A stretch of DNA of 39,701 nt from an uncultured Planctomycetaceae bacterium. Its GTDB lineage: Bacteria > Planctomycetota > Planctomycetia > Planctomycetales > Planctomycetaceae. The notes under the pieces were generated by a model, which made no database searches, was not told the origin of the DNA, and saw only the letters and a list, made by a program, of their open reading frames with translations. This document shows, piece after piece, positions 25,785 to 34,661 of this stretch. The translations under genes and the position numbers were made by a program. Position 1 is the stretch's first letter, and each line of letters opens with the position of its first letter. The stretch is from contig CALFSX010000333.1 of NCBI GenBank assembly GCA_937916515.1, positions 1-39,701 of the forward strand, written 5' to 3'.

Positions 25785-28130
25785 ATGCCTCGCATGGCCA
25801 TCATCCTTCTTTTCGTTTCCTCCAGTGCCGTTGCCGCTGATGAGGCGGCAGTTCAGGTTGCAGGACTTGAGCACTTTGAACGAAAGATTCGGCCGCTGCT
25901 GGTAGAGCACTGTTATTCGTGCCATTCGTCAACGGGAAAGACGATTCATGGCGGATTCCGACTCGATTCCACGGAAGCCCTGGCAAAGGGCGGAGACAGT
26001 GGGCCTGCGATCAACGACACCAATCTGTCGCAGAGCCTGCTGCTGGAAGTCGTTCGTTACGATGGCGATATTCAGATGCCACCGAAGGGGAAGTTGCCAG
26101 AAGCTGATGTTGCTGAGTTTGCGAAATGGATTGAACATGGCGCACCCATCCCGAAGTCTGCAGAGATCACGGAACGGATGGATGGCGAAATCGACTTCGA
26201 CTTGGGCAGGAAGTTTTGGTCGTTTCAACCCGTGATTTCTCAACCAGTGCCAATCGTGAATAACGTTGAGTGGCCTCGTTCAAGGATAGACTCTTTCGTC
26301 CTGGCCGCATTGGAGCAAAAAGGACTGACTCCGTCGCCGCAAGCTGATCGAGCAATCTTGATTCGTCGTTTGAGCTTCGATTTACTGGGACTGCCGCCAA
26401 CGCCTGATCAGGTGCAACGATTTGTCACGGACAAATCTCCTGACGCCTACGAGCAACTGGTGGATGAGTTGTTGGCGTCGCCTCATTACGGTGAAAAGTG
26501 GGGACGAATGTGGTTGGACCTGGCGCGTTACACGGACAAAACGGCAAGCTGGCTGTATGCCACCGGGGAAGCTCACCTTTATCGCGACTGGGTAATTGCA
26601 GCGTTCAACTGCGACATGCCCTACGATGAATTCGTGCATCGGCAATTGGCCACAGACCTCATGCCGGAAACCGGCCCGGAGGATCTTCCGGCGCTGGGCT
26701 TCATCAGCTTAAGCCCGACGTATTGGAAGGAATTGAAGCTTCCGTGCGAGATTATCAACACGATTGTCGCCGATGAATGGGAAGAGCGAGTCGATGCGAC
26801 CACGCGAACATTTCTGGGGCTGACCGTCGCGTGTGCCCGCTGCCATGATCATAAATTCGATCCGATTAGCGCCGAAGACTATTACGGGCTGGCCGGTGTC
26901 TTTGCCAGTTGCCGACAAGTTGAACGCCCTGTCATCGCTGAGGCAGATTACGAGCCGGTGAAACAAGCGAAACAAGAAGTAGCGAAGCTGGAAGCGGAGA
27001 TTGCGAAACTAAAGAAGCAAAAGCCAATGCCGCAATTAAAGGTCGACGAACTGACGGCGCAGGCGGCTAAAATCAAAACGTCGACTCCACTGTACGATAC
27101 GCCAATGGCGAACGTGGTGTCTGAAGAATCCATGCATGTGGTCCGAGCCGGTAAAACGCCACAGGATGGCACCAAGTTGGATTACCGTCCCGAGCCGCGG
27201 GACCTGCCGCTGTATGTTCGCGGCAATCCCAATCGCCCTGGCCCAATCGTGCCTCGACGATTTCTGACAGTGCTGTCCCGAAGTGCTGGTGAGCTCAAAC
27301 CCAAACCGTTCGCCAACGGCAGTGGCCGTCTGGACCTGGGCATTGCAATAACAACAGAAGCGTCATCACTGACGGCTCGCGTCATCGTCAACCGGATCTG
27401 GCTGGGGCATTTTGGCACCGGGCTGGTGGCGACACCCAGCAACTTCGGCCAGCAGGGCACGCTGCCGTCTCATCCTGAATTGTTGGATGATCTGGCAGCA
27501 AGATTCATTGCCGGAGGCTGGTCGATCAAACAGCTGCATCGGGAAATCGTGCTTTCAGCCACTTGGCAACAATCATCAGAATTCAACGAACAGCGAACGC
27601 AGATTGATCCGCATAACCGCTGGTTGTCTCGCATGAATCGCCGCCGCCTGGATTTTGAATCGTGGCGAGATGCAATGCTGTCAGCAACCGGTGTACTGAA
27701 CACCTCGACCGGTGGAGTTTCTCAGGAACTTGACAATACCGACAACAATCGTCGTACGATCTATGCGACCGTGCATCGTCGCGACATGTCGACGACACTC
27801 ACAATTCACGACTTTCCCGACCCGACTCAACACAGCCCTGCTCGATCATCCACCACAACCCCATTGCAAGGTCTGTATGCATTGAATGGACCGCTGTTGA
27901 ACCAACAATCCGAAGCGTTGGCGGAACGGCTGCAAAATGAACTTGGCGATGACGACACTGCAAAGATCCAGCGAGCATACTGGCTGCTGTATTCTCGGCC
28001 ACCGACGGACAGGGAAGTTACTCTGGCTATGAGTTTTCTGGACGATTCGACGAACGACGAACGGTACGGTCGATGGAGGCAGTACCTTCACGTGCTGCTG
28101 GCTTCAAATGAAATGCTGTTTGTGGACTGA
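25785..28130 (+). CDS. PSCyt1/DUF1549/DUF1553 planctomycete cytochrome-like protein
   Basis: 781 residues. Signal peptide 1-18. A cytochrome-c-like domain (planctomycete PSCyt1) follows, with a haem-binding CYSCH (43-47) and a probable axial Met98 in DIQMPP. DUF1549 spans about 165-370 and ends with the family motif CARCHDHKFDPI, itself a CxxCH. A coiled-coil linker (about 385-430, rich in Lys, Glu and Ala) leads to DUF1553 at about 490-745. The order and length are standard for this family, which is found nearly always beside DUF1501 proteins. The role is not firmly known; secreted redox or polysaccharide-degrading functions have been proposed. AAGGAG lies 8 bases before the ATG. It forms an operon with the DUF1501 gene 79 bases downstream. 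Confidence 0.95.
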   Translation: MPRMAIILLFVSSSAVAADEAAVQVAGLEHFERKIRPLLVEHCYSCHSSTGKTIHGGFRLDSTEALAKGGDSGPAINDTNLSQSLLLEVVRYDGDIQMPPKGKLPEADVAEFAKWIEHGAPIPKSAEITERMDGEIDFDLGRKFWSFQPVISQPVPIVNNVEWPRSRIDSFVLAALEQKGLTPSPQADRAILIRRLSFDLLGLPPTPDQVQRFVTDKSPDAYEQLVDELLASPHYGEKWGRMWLDLARYTDKTASWLYATGEAHLYRDWVIAAFNCDMPYDEFVHRQLATDLMPETGPEDLPALGFISLSPTYWKELKLPCEIINTIVADEWEERVDATTRTFLGLTVACARCHDHKFDPISAEDYYGLAGVFASCRQVERPVIAEADYEPVKQAKQEVAKLEAEIAKLKKQKPMPQLKVDELTAQAAKIKTSTPLYDTPMANVVSEESMHVVRAGKTPQDGTKLDYRPEPRDLPLYVRGNPNRPGPIVPRRFLTVLSRSAGELKPKPFANGSGRLDLGIAITTEASSLTARVIVNRIWLGHFGTGLVATPSNFGQQGTLPSHPELLDDLAARFIAGGWSIKQLHREIVLSATWQQSSEFNEQRTQIDPHNRWLSRMNRRRLDFESWRDAMLSATGVLNTSTGGVSQELDNTDNNRRTIYATVHRRDMSTTLTIHDFPDPTQHSPARSSTTTPLQGLYALNGPLLNQQSEALAERLQNELGDDDTAKIQRAYWLLYSRPPTDREVTLAMSFLDDSTNDERYGRWRQYLHVLLASNEMLFVD

Positions 28131-28209
28131 ATATTTCCACCGGGATGCCGCCGTGTAATGTTGGAAATACAGACGCGGTGCACGACGTAATTGGGATGCA
28201 AGGACTGAC

Positions 28210-29586
28210 ATGTTTGAACAACTGACGCGACGCCAGCTGCTGCACCAATTCGGTGGCGGTATGGGAAGCATCGCCGCAGCGACTGCTCTTTCTTCACCGG
28301 TGTCAGCCCTTGACGCGTCTGCGTACTCAATGGGGCCGCATTTCCGTCCTCGAGCCAAACGCGTGATTCATCTGTTCATGAATGGCGGGCCGTTTCAGGC
28401 CGACTTGTTTGATCCGAAACCGGCGTTGCTGAAATATGCGGGGCAAAAACCCGAGGGTGCCAATCTACTGACCGAACGACCCACCGGCGGACTGCTGCCG
28501 TCGCCGTTTCGCTTTCGTCAGTGCGGCGACAGTGGAATCCCTGTCAGCGAACTGTTGCCGAAGCTGAGTCAGCATATCGACGACATTTGCGTGCTGCGTT
28601 CGATGCATGCCGACAATCCGAATCACGGTCCCGCGCTGCTGCAGATGAACAACGGAACAATCATTCCCACACGGCCCAGCATGGGAGCCTGGTTTTTGTA
28701 TGGTCTCGGCACAGAAAATAAAAATCTACCCGGCTATGTCGTGCTGTGCCCCGGGAGGCCCGTGCGATTTTCGATCTTGTGGAACAGCGCATTTCTGCCT
28801 TCGGCCAACCAGGGGACCTACATCAATCATTCAACGACGGATCCACAAAAAATGGTGCCGCATCTGCGCAACGCGCAGTGGGATCAGGGGACTCAACGGC
28901 AACAGCTTAACTTATTGCAGCAGCTCAACGCTGATCATCAAGCGAAACGTCCTGACGAACCCACACTTGCAGCGAGAACAGACGCGATGGAAACGGCGTA
29001 TCGTATGCAATTTCAGGCAAGCGACGCCTTTGATTTGAACCGCGAAACCAAAGACACTCGAGACGCCTATGGTAGCGGACACTTTTCGAACGGCTGCCTG
29101 CTTGCCAGGCGACTGGTGGAACGCGGCGTCCGATTTGTGCAGGTTTACTACGGCAACGGCCAGCCCTGGGACACGCATTCCGGCCACAACGAAACAGTGC
29201 CGAAACTTTGCACGGCCATCGATCAGCCGATCGCAGCATTGCTCGCAGATTTGAAACAGCGGGGACTGTTAGAGGACACATTGATTGTTTGGGGCGGTGA
29301 ATTTGGGCGAACGCCGACGTCAGAAAGTGGCAATGGTCGTGACCATAATCATCACGGCTTTACCATGTGGATGGCTGGAGGTGGCGTAAAAGGCGGAATG
29401 ACGTACGGTGAAACGGACGACTTCGGATTCAAAGCCACCGTGGACAAAATGCACGTTCACGATCTACACGCGACCATGCTGCACCTGCTGGGACTGAATC
29501 ACGAACAGTTGACCTACCGCCACGCCGGCCGCGACTTTCGCCTGACGGATGTCTACGGTCAAGTTGTCCAGGAAATCATCGCGTAA
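28210..29586 (+). CDS. DUF1501 protein, Tat-exported
   Basis: 458 residues. The N-terminus TRRQLLHQFGGGMGSIAAATAL is a twin-arginine signal. The mature domain begins RAKRVIHLFMNGGPFQADLFDPKP, the typical DUF1501 opening, and has the family's alkaline-phosphatase-like core: ERGVRFVQVYYGNGQPWDTH, LLEDTLIVWGGEFGRTP, and NGRDHNHHGFTMWMAGGGVKGG with metal-type histidines, then VDKMHVHDLHATMLHLLGL. Such proteins are predicted metal-dependent hydrolases (sulfatase/phosphatase fold), exported folded through Tat. It is translated from the same mRNA as the PSCyt1 protein just upstream, with AAGGA 5 bases before its ATG, so the two probably work together. Confidence 0.94.
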   Translation: MFEQLTRRQLLHQFGGGMGSIAAATALSSPVSALDASAYSMGPHFRPRAKRVIHLFMNGGPFQADLFDPKPALLKYAGQKPEGANLLTERPTGGLLPSPFRFRQCGDSGIPVSELLPKLSQHIDDICVLRSMHADNPNHGPALLQMNNGTIIPTRPSMGAWFLYGLGTENKNLPGYVVLCPGRPVRFSILWNSAFLPSANQGTYINHSTTDPQKMVPHLRNAQWDQGTQRQQLNLLQQLNADHQAKRPDEPTLAARTDAMETAYRMQFQASDAFDLNRETKDTRDAYGSGHFSNGCLLARRLVERGVRFVQVYYGNGQPWDTHSGHNETVPKLCTAIDQPIAALLADLKQRGLLEDTLIVWGGEFGRTPTSESGNGRDHNHHGFTMWMAGGGVKGGMTYGETDDFGFKATVDKMHVHDLHATMLHLLGLNHEQLTYRHAGRDFRLTDVYGQVVQEIIA

Positions 29587-29697
29587 ATAATCTGTGACGG
29601 AATTTCCAAAGCGGTTCACGACGTAACTTCGAAAGCCGCAGAGAATACTCGACGGCTTCCTCTAATTTAGAATCCTGAATTTATTCCCGACGGAAGA

Positions 29698-31026
29698 TTA
29701 CTTCGGGGCATCGATTTGGTCGAGCCCTACATGCTGTAGCACGCGTTTGAAGAACGCCTCATGAATATGAGTTGGTGCTGCATGGCCCATCATCGGTTCG
29801 TTGATGACACTCTTTTGCCCTTGAAGTGCGTTGTACGCCGCATAGCAACTCGAAGGCGGACACACAGCATCGATAAAGCCAACGCTCATAATTGCGTCGG
29901 CTTTGCAGCGCGTGGCAAAGTTCACGGCATCGACGTAGCGGGCTGCTTCCAGAATCTGAGGGTCTGGTTTTCCGTCATTTCCATTCGGCACAAGCTTTGG
30001 CCAGCCATTGATCCGGTCAGCCACCTGTCCGGAATGGTCGCAGATGGCTGGGACCCCTGGAGCAATCATCGTCACGCGATGATCGATTCCGCCAGCAACG
30101 AGCGACTGTCCGCCACCCTGACTGTGGCCAATCACCACGATGTGTTTACCGTCCCATTCTGGTTGAGCGGCTAAAAAGTCGATAGCTCGCACAAGTCGCA
30201 GAAACATACCACGAAAATAAATCGTGTCGCGACTCTCTCGCCCTGCGGCACGGTAATCCTTCAGTCGCCCGGAGCTCAGTTCCGAATAGAATTCGATGGG
30301 CTTACCATTTGGAATTCCGTGAGCATTGATGTCCATCGACAGCATACCTGCCTCAGCCCCCTGTACTGCATTGCTTAAGCTGGAACTGCGAACGCCAGCT
30401 CCGTGAACCCACAGAATTGCCGGCAGGCTTTTTGCGTTGGCGTTCAAAGGTTTACAAAAATACCCTGACACTGGAGCCCCGCCAAGGCACGCAGCCTGCA
30501 CGTCATAGCATTCGACCCCGGTCGTGGAATGTTTGACAAGCGTTAGTTTTGCATCCAGCGGAATCTCGGCAAGCTGCCGTTTCTGTTCCGCCCAAAACTG
30601 ATCAAAGTCATCTGGTACCGGCATACTCAAACCGATTCTCTCGGGGGAAAACGCTGCGCCCGCCGCCGCTCGTACGGGCTTCCCTTCTTTCGGCGTGTAC
30701 GTCGCCGTGCAGCGAAGGAACCCCGCCTCCTTTAAGCCAGTCGTAAAGTGAATTGGCTGCTCAGTCGGTTCAACTTCTCCTTGTGGCAATTCGTCGCTAT
30801 TCAGAAAATCGTCGACCACATATTTTAACATACCTTCGCCGCTGACGCGTTCTTCCCCTCGCCAAACGGAGATGCTGAATATTACATTCTCGGTGACCTT
30901 GTAAACGGCATCTTCTCGATCCGTGGTAACTTTCACGGTGTACGGCGTCTGAGCAAACACAGAAGGTGTCAGCATTACGAACGTTAAAATGGACGGCGCG
31001 AATAGAAGCCGGGAAACCAGGGTCAT
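29698..31026 (-). CDS. Secreted acetyl-xylan-esterase-like alpha/beta hydrolase
   Basis: 442 residues. Signal peptide 1-25 (ending TPSVFA). An N-terminal beta-rich region (about 27-135) is followed by an AXE1/cephalosporin-C-deacetylase-type alpha/beta hydrolase. The nucleophile is Ser302 in GHSQGGG, the acid is Asp386 in GFIDAVCPP, and the base is His415 in MGHAAP. The LWVHGAG oxyanion-side motif and a FDQFWAEQKRQLAEIP helix typical of AXE1 are present. The probable action is deacetylation of xylan or other acetylated sugars outside the cytoplasm; substrate is inference. The open frame extends to 31080, but the ATG at 31026 gives a clean signal peptide. It sits between two DUF1501 genes on the opposite strand. 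Confidence 0.9.
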   Translation of the reverse strand: MTLVSRLLFAPSILTFVMLTPSVFAQTPYTVKVTTDREDAVYKVTENVIFSISVWRGEERVSGEGMLKYVVDDFLNSDELPQGEVEPTEQPIHFTTGLKEAGFLRCTATYTPKEGKPVRAAAGAAFSPERIGLSMPVPDDFDQFWAEQKRQLAEIPLDAKLTLVKHSTTGVECYDVQAACLGGAPVSGYFCKPLNANAKSLPAILWVHGAGVRSSSLSNAVQGAEAGMLSMDINAHGIPNGKPIEFYSELSSGRLKDYRAAGRESRDTIYFRGMFLRLVRAIDFLAAQPEWDGKHIVVIGHSQGGGQSLVAGGIDHRVTMIAPGVPAICDHSGQVADRINGWPKLVPNGNDGKPDPQILEAARYVDAVNFATRCKADAIMSVGFIDAVCPPSSCYAAYNALQGQKSVINEPMMGHAAPTHIHEAFFKRVLQHVGLDQIDAPK

Positions 31027-31434
31027 GCTTGTTCTTTCAGCTGCGGGGCGGGAGTCTGTGTTCAGGCACGAGACGGCCAAGTGCCGTTCAGCCGAACCAA
31101 CATTTCTGAAAGGTACCGAACTTCAGCCGCATGATCCACGCTGCGTTGACGACCGTTCAAATTGACGTAAATCCAATGTTTGGGACGTAGTGGATTTCTT
31201 CAGAAATCAGGACGGCCGAAATTTCGGCAAACTTCAATACCATGATTGGGGCAGTCAGGAGTTGGTTTCTGCCACGACTGTCGAATACAATGCCGTTGTG
31301 CTTGACGGGACGACTGGCTGTGGCGTTCTGCGTTAGTTCGTCTCGTCTCCTTACACCGCGTGCAGGTTTGGAGCGGCTACGTCGCGTGTCAAAGAGCATG
31401 TTCGCACCGTCTAAGGCACCGCCTCTGGAATCGA
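31027..31434. other. Divergent intergenic region
   Basis: No gene was recognised between the esterase and the second DUF1501 protein. It contains a hairpin GATTTC-TTCA-GAAATC (31193-31208) preceded by CGTAGTGGAT, and directly after it a 14-base perfect palindrome GCCGAAATTTCGGC (31215-31228). Confidence 0.5.
31186..31228. repeat. Short hairpin element resembling the 22338 repeat arm
   Basis: CGTAGTGGAT followed by a hairpin (GATTTC-TTCA-GAAATC) matches the arm of the inverted repeat at 22338 over 10 contiguous bases and in general plan. A second palindrome, GCCGAAATTTCGGC, follows within 6 bases. Confidence 0.5.
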
Positions 31435-32841
31435 ATGATGCGTCGCAATTCGAAACTCAAATCCCAAACTGCAATTTCGCGCCGGCAACTGTTGCAGACC
31501 GGCGGAGTTACCTCCCTGGGGCTCACCTTGCCGCAACTGTTGCGGGCGGACAATGGTCGTGGACGGGGCACGAAGAAGTCTGCGAAGGCCACATCATGTA
31601 TCTTCATTCATCAGTATGGCGGATTAAGTCAACTGGATTCATGGGATATGAAACCCGACGCCCCCCGGGAGATTCGTGGCCCGTACCGATCGATTGAAAC
31701 GGCAACCCCGGGTTTTCGAGTCTGCGAATTGATGCCTAAACTGGCTGGCCTGTCAGAACAGTACGCCGTAATTCGTTCGATGACGCACGACATGTCACAG
31801 CACGACCGAGCCAATTCCATGCTGCTGGCCGGTCGCAGCAAGCCGGCAGTCGATGATCCGGCATTCGGGGCCATTGTAACGAAGCTCAGCCCGTCCACAG
31901 CCAGCATTCCGCCTCACGTCTGGCTGCAGAAGTTCGGTGGCGGCTCAGCTCCACCGGATCACACCTATTTGACCGGTGGACATCTTGGGATGGCCTATGC
32001 CCCGATGCTGATCGGGACGAAACATGACGACAATCCGGCTGCAAAAGATTTTCGTGTACGTGCGTTCGACACAAATGAGAACGTTCCGTTAGAACGCCTC
32101 GAACGGCGATGGCAACTGTCGCAGGAACTTCAGACGCTGTCCAATACCGGAAAGACTGCTGAGTTTCATTCGCTTGATTTGTACCAGCAGCAGTCGTTCG
32201 ATTTGCTGCACAGCCGAGACGCAAAAATTGCTTTCGACGTCAATCGGGAAACTCCGTCACTTCGAGATCGGTATGGTAGAAATCCGCTCGGCCAAAACCT
32301 GCTGCTGGCGCGACGACTGGTTGAATCTGGTGTGCGGCTGGTGAACGTCGTCGCATGGACTGGTCTGGCGGCAGGCGAACAATTCGTCAGCATTGAAACG
32401 TGGGACATGCATGGCAACGCCGATGTTGGCATCTTTGAAAATGGATGGAACGGCCTGCCGTTCGCCTTGCCGCGAACCGATCAGGCAGTGGCAGCTTTGT
32501 TGAGTGACCTTAGTGACCGGGGCCTACTGGATTCTACGCTCGTGGTCTTGGTGGGCGAGTTTGGCAGGACGCCAATCATCAGTCAGGGAGCCAAGCGAAT
32601 CGGTCGCGACCACTGGCCTCAATGCTATTCAGCAATGGTTGCTGGCGGAGGAATTCAGGGAGGCGTGGTATACGGCGAATCCAATGATCGCGCAGCTTAC
32701 GTAAAATCCAATCCAGTATCGCTCGAAGACTTTACCGCTACGCTCTTCACCGCAATGCAGATCAATCCGGCGTCACGACTCAGCCCAGACGGATTTACCA
32801 TTCCAGCCAGCCCTGGAAGCCCGATCACTGCCTTACTCTGA
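31435..32841 (+). CDS. DUF1501 protein, Tat-exported, unpaired
   Basis: 468 residues. Residues 1-38 are a twin-arginine signal (ISRRQLLQTGG, then a hydrophobic run and TLPQLLRA). The mature part has the DUF1501 core: CIFIHQYGGLSQLDSWDMKP at the first metal-type site, MTHDMSQHDRANSMLL, LARRLVESGVRLVNVVAW, LLDSTLVVLVGEFGRTP, and GRDHWPQCYSAMVAGGGIQGG. It is a predicted metal-dependent hydrolase of the alkaline-phosphatase-like fold. Unlike the copy at 28210 it has no PSCyt1/DUF1549 partner beside it. The open frame begins at 31360; the double ATG at 31435/31438 follows GGAA and starts the Tat signal. Its 3' end directly touches a transposase remnant. Confidence 0.92.
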   Translation: MMRRNSKLKSQTAISRRQLLQTGGVTSLGLTLPQLLRADNGRGRGTKKSAKATSCIFIHQYGGLSQLDSWDMKPDAPREIRGPYRSIETATPGFRVCELMPKLAGLSEQYAVIRSMTHDMSQHDRANSMLLAGRSKPAVDDPAFGAIVTKLSPSTASIPPHVWLQKFGGGSAPPDHTYLTGGHLGMAYAPMLIGTKHDDNPAAKDFRVRAFDTNENVPLERLERRWQLSQELQTLSNTGKTAEFHSLDLYQQQSFDLLHSRDAKIAFDVNRETPSLRDRYGRNPLGQNLLLARRLVESGVRLVNVVAWTGLAAGEQFVSIETWDMHGNADVGIFENGWNGLPFALPRTDQAVAALLSDLSDRGLLDSTLVVLVGEFGRTPIISQGAKRIGRDHWPQCYSAMVAGGGIQGGVVYGESNDRAAYVKSNPVSLEDFTATLFTAMQINPASRLSPDGFTIPASPGSPITALL

Positions 32842-32849
32842 TCGCATTC

Positions 32850-33418
32850 ACATCGTCGAAATTTCGCGATCACATCAGCGATTTCCTGCGTTAGACGCTG
32901 TTCATCCTGCTGCATGTGACGTTGTTCACGTATTATACCGCGATGTGTTGGTCTTTACCTTCGCACCGCCCAGAGCCCACTCGTCCCCGCTTCATCAGTT
33001 CCGCTGCGGCACACACAAACAGCGACAGCATGTGTTCAAAGTTGTCTTTGCGAAAGTCGCTGATGTTACGGAAGTCGGGAATGTCTTCGCCCACGATGAC
33101 TCGAAACGCCACCTCTTCGCGACAGCGCGACTGAATCTTACGGGAAGAAACACGCCTTTGCCATAGCCATAAAGCAGCAACGACACCATCATCCGCGAAT
33201 GAAACGGATGGCTGACCGGTAATGGAATTCTTATAGGGTTCGGCGAACGTCGAGAGATCCGTTTCACCGACAACGGCGAGAAAGGTAAACCAGAGATTAT
33301 CGTTCACCCAGTCACGCGTCGACGGCGAAAGTAGCCACTGCTGATCGGGAGCCCAGTTCCGATTTTTTCTTGCTCGTCCCAGAATCGATTCGCTACGAAA
33401 ACAAAAAAGCTTCCACAA
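32850..33418 (-). pseudogene. IS1182-type transposase remnant, frameshifted and truncated
   Basis: Reading across three frames restores the N-terminal part of an IS1182-family transposase. In the first frame are APDQQWLLSPSTRDWV and TDLSTFAEPYKN. After about a one-base insertion comes FHSRMMVSLLLYGYGKGV. After about a one-base deletion the first frame returns with SSRKIQSRCREEVAFRV and PDFRNISDFRKDN. Next, in another frame, ALGGAKVKTNTS replaces the expected ALDGTKVKANAS, so the first catalytic Asp is lost, and MQQDEQRLTQEIADVIAKF continues the linker. The rest of the DDE domain is missing. No terminal inverted repeats were found. The remnant ends within about 10 bases of the DUF1501 stop codon. 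Confidence 0.85.
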
Positions 33419-33590
33419 CCAACCCCTCTGTAGCGAGTTTCAACACTAAAATTCAGTCCACGACGATTCTCGGACAGGCTCCTGGTCAATAATCGATAAC
33501 GGCCTAAGGTGCTGAATCATCAGCCGAAACATAGCTGTATTGTTCCACGAGCGATTGAATCTCACCGTGTTTTCTAAATCTTCAGGACTG

Positions 33591-34309
33591 TTAGCCTTGC
33601 GGATCATATTCGGCAAGATGTCTGATGTCTTTGGAACTGACGCCTGTCACCTTAGTTCGTAACGTCGCGTCAGCGGCTGATTGAAGCAGAAGGATCGCAA
33701 GGTCGAAATGTCGTGAATCCAACGCTTCCAAGAGTGGCGATCCAAAAGCGGAGCATTGACGATTGACATCTGCTCCCCCAGCAATAAGAGCGTTTGCCTT
33801 TCAAACAGCATGACGAACATTCCGTCTGCAAAGAACCTGCAAAGCCGACTCCCCATCACAATAAGCCAAGTCGGCCCGGCCCCGTATTCCAGCAGTAATT
33901 CGAGGAATTTGCGGTCTGAATTCAGAGCCGCCGTGATCACGCTGGACTGCCCCCTCTGAAAGTAGGGAATTCGATCGTAGTGATGTTGAACTTGAAAGTT
34001 GGGTTCAGCCCCGCACTGCAGTAGAGACTCAAAACATGCTGGGCGGTCATAACCAATCGCCCACATTAGAGGACGCATTCCGTTTTTCCCAACAGCATTG
34101 GCAACTTGCTGATTGTTTTCCAGGCACTCGCGAACCCTGGCGAAATCGTCATCCCCAATGGCTTTACATAAGTCGAAGGCCGGCGTATCAGGATCGAAAA
34201 AATCGCTGCATGCCCAATCTGGATACCTCCACACTGCCTAACCACATCCAGCCAGACAAGGGACAATCGAAATCAGCATCAATAGAAATCTGCTCCGTGA
34301 ATGTCCCAT
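33591..34309 (-). pseudogene. Decayed ankyrin-repeat lipoprotein gene
   Basis: An ATG at 34309 (GGAA 7 bases upstream) starts a lipoprotein signal MGHSRSRFLLMLISIVPCLAGCG with lipobox LAGC, but an in-frame TAG follows at once (34238-34240). The same frame then runs through an ankyrin segment (FDLCKAIGDDDFARVRECLE, LLQCGAEPNFQ, KFLELLLEYGA). At a GGGGCCGGGCC tract near 33880 one base appears to be missing: the ankyrin homology continues in the next frame (ADLAYCDGESALQVL), meets a TGA at 33801-33803, then resumes (ALIAGGADVNRQCSAFGSPLLE) to a TAA at 33591. So one frameshift and two nonsense codons interrupt a gene related to the intact ankyrin lipoprotein at 24446. Confidence 0.85.
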
Positions 34310-34661
34310 ATTATGTTTCCAAATAGATCTTCACGAACCATCAATCCACAGTGGTCTTACTCGGTTGTATCCCATTTTATTATACGCAAAGCCACTTCCC
34401 TGTCCGATTCGACGCGTCAAGTCATGACTTCGTAGTGCTGGTATTCAGTTGGGTCATGAATTGCCGTTCTGTGGTCAGGATCAGGATCGCATGGAAATAA
34501 CAGGAGCTGCATCAAACCATCCGCAGCAGGGAAATGCAATCACCTTGTAAAACAAGTTGAGTCGCGTTCGAAGCATACTTTCTGACGCCCTCAAACGAAA
34601 GAAGGCTGGCGAAAATTCGCCAGCCTTCAGTCGTTTTAACAATTCACTTCCATGTCCCGCT
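34310..34661. other. Short intergenic region with terminator
   Basis: No gene was recognised. It contains a 12-base palindrome AAGTCATGACTT (34419-34430) and, at its right, the terminator of the giant minus-strand gene. Confidence 0.5.
34601..34628 (-). terminator. Terminator of the giant beta-helix gene
   Basis: A perfect 13-base inverted repeat (GAAGGCTGGCGAA / TTCGCCAGCCTTC) with a 2-base loop, 33 bases beyond the stop codon. On the minus strand it is followed by TTTCGTTTGAG, a moderate U-tract. Confidence 0.8.

Noticed and set aside
33304-33489. Short minus-strand open frame beside the transposase remnant
   Set aside because: It overlaps the transposase homology in a different frame and has no similarity of its own.
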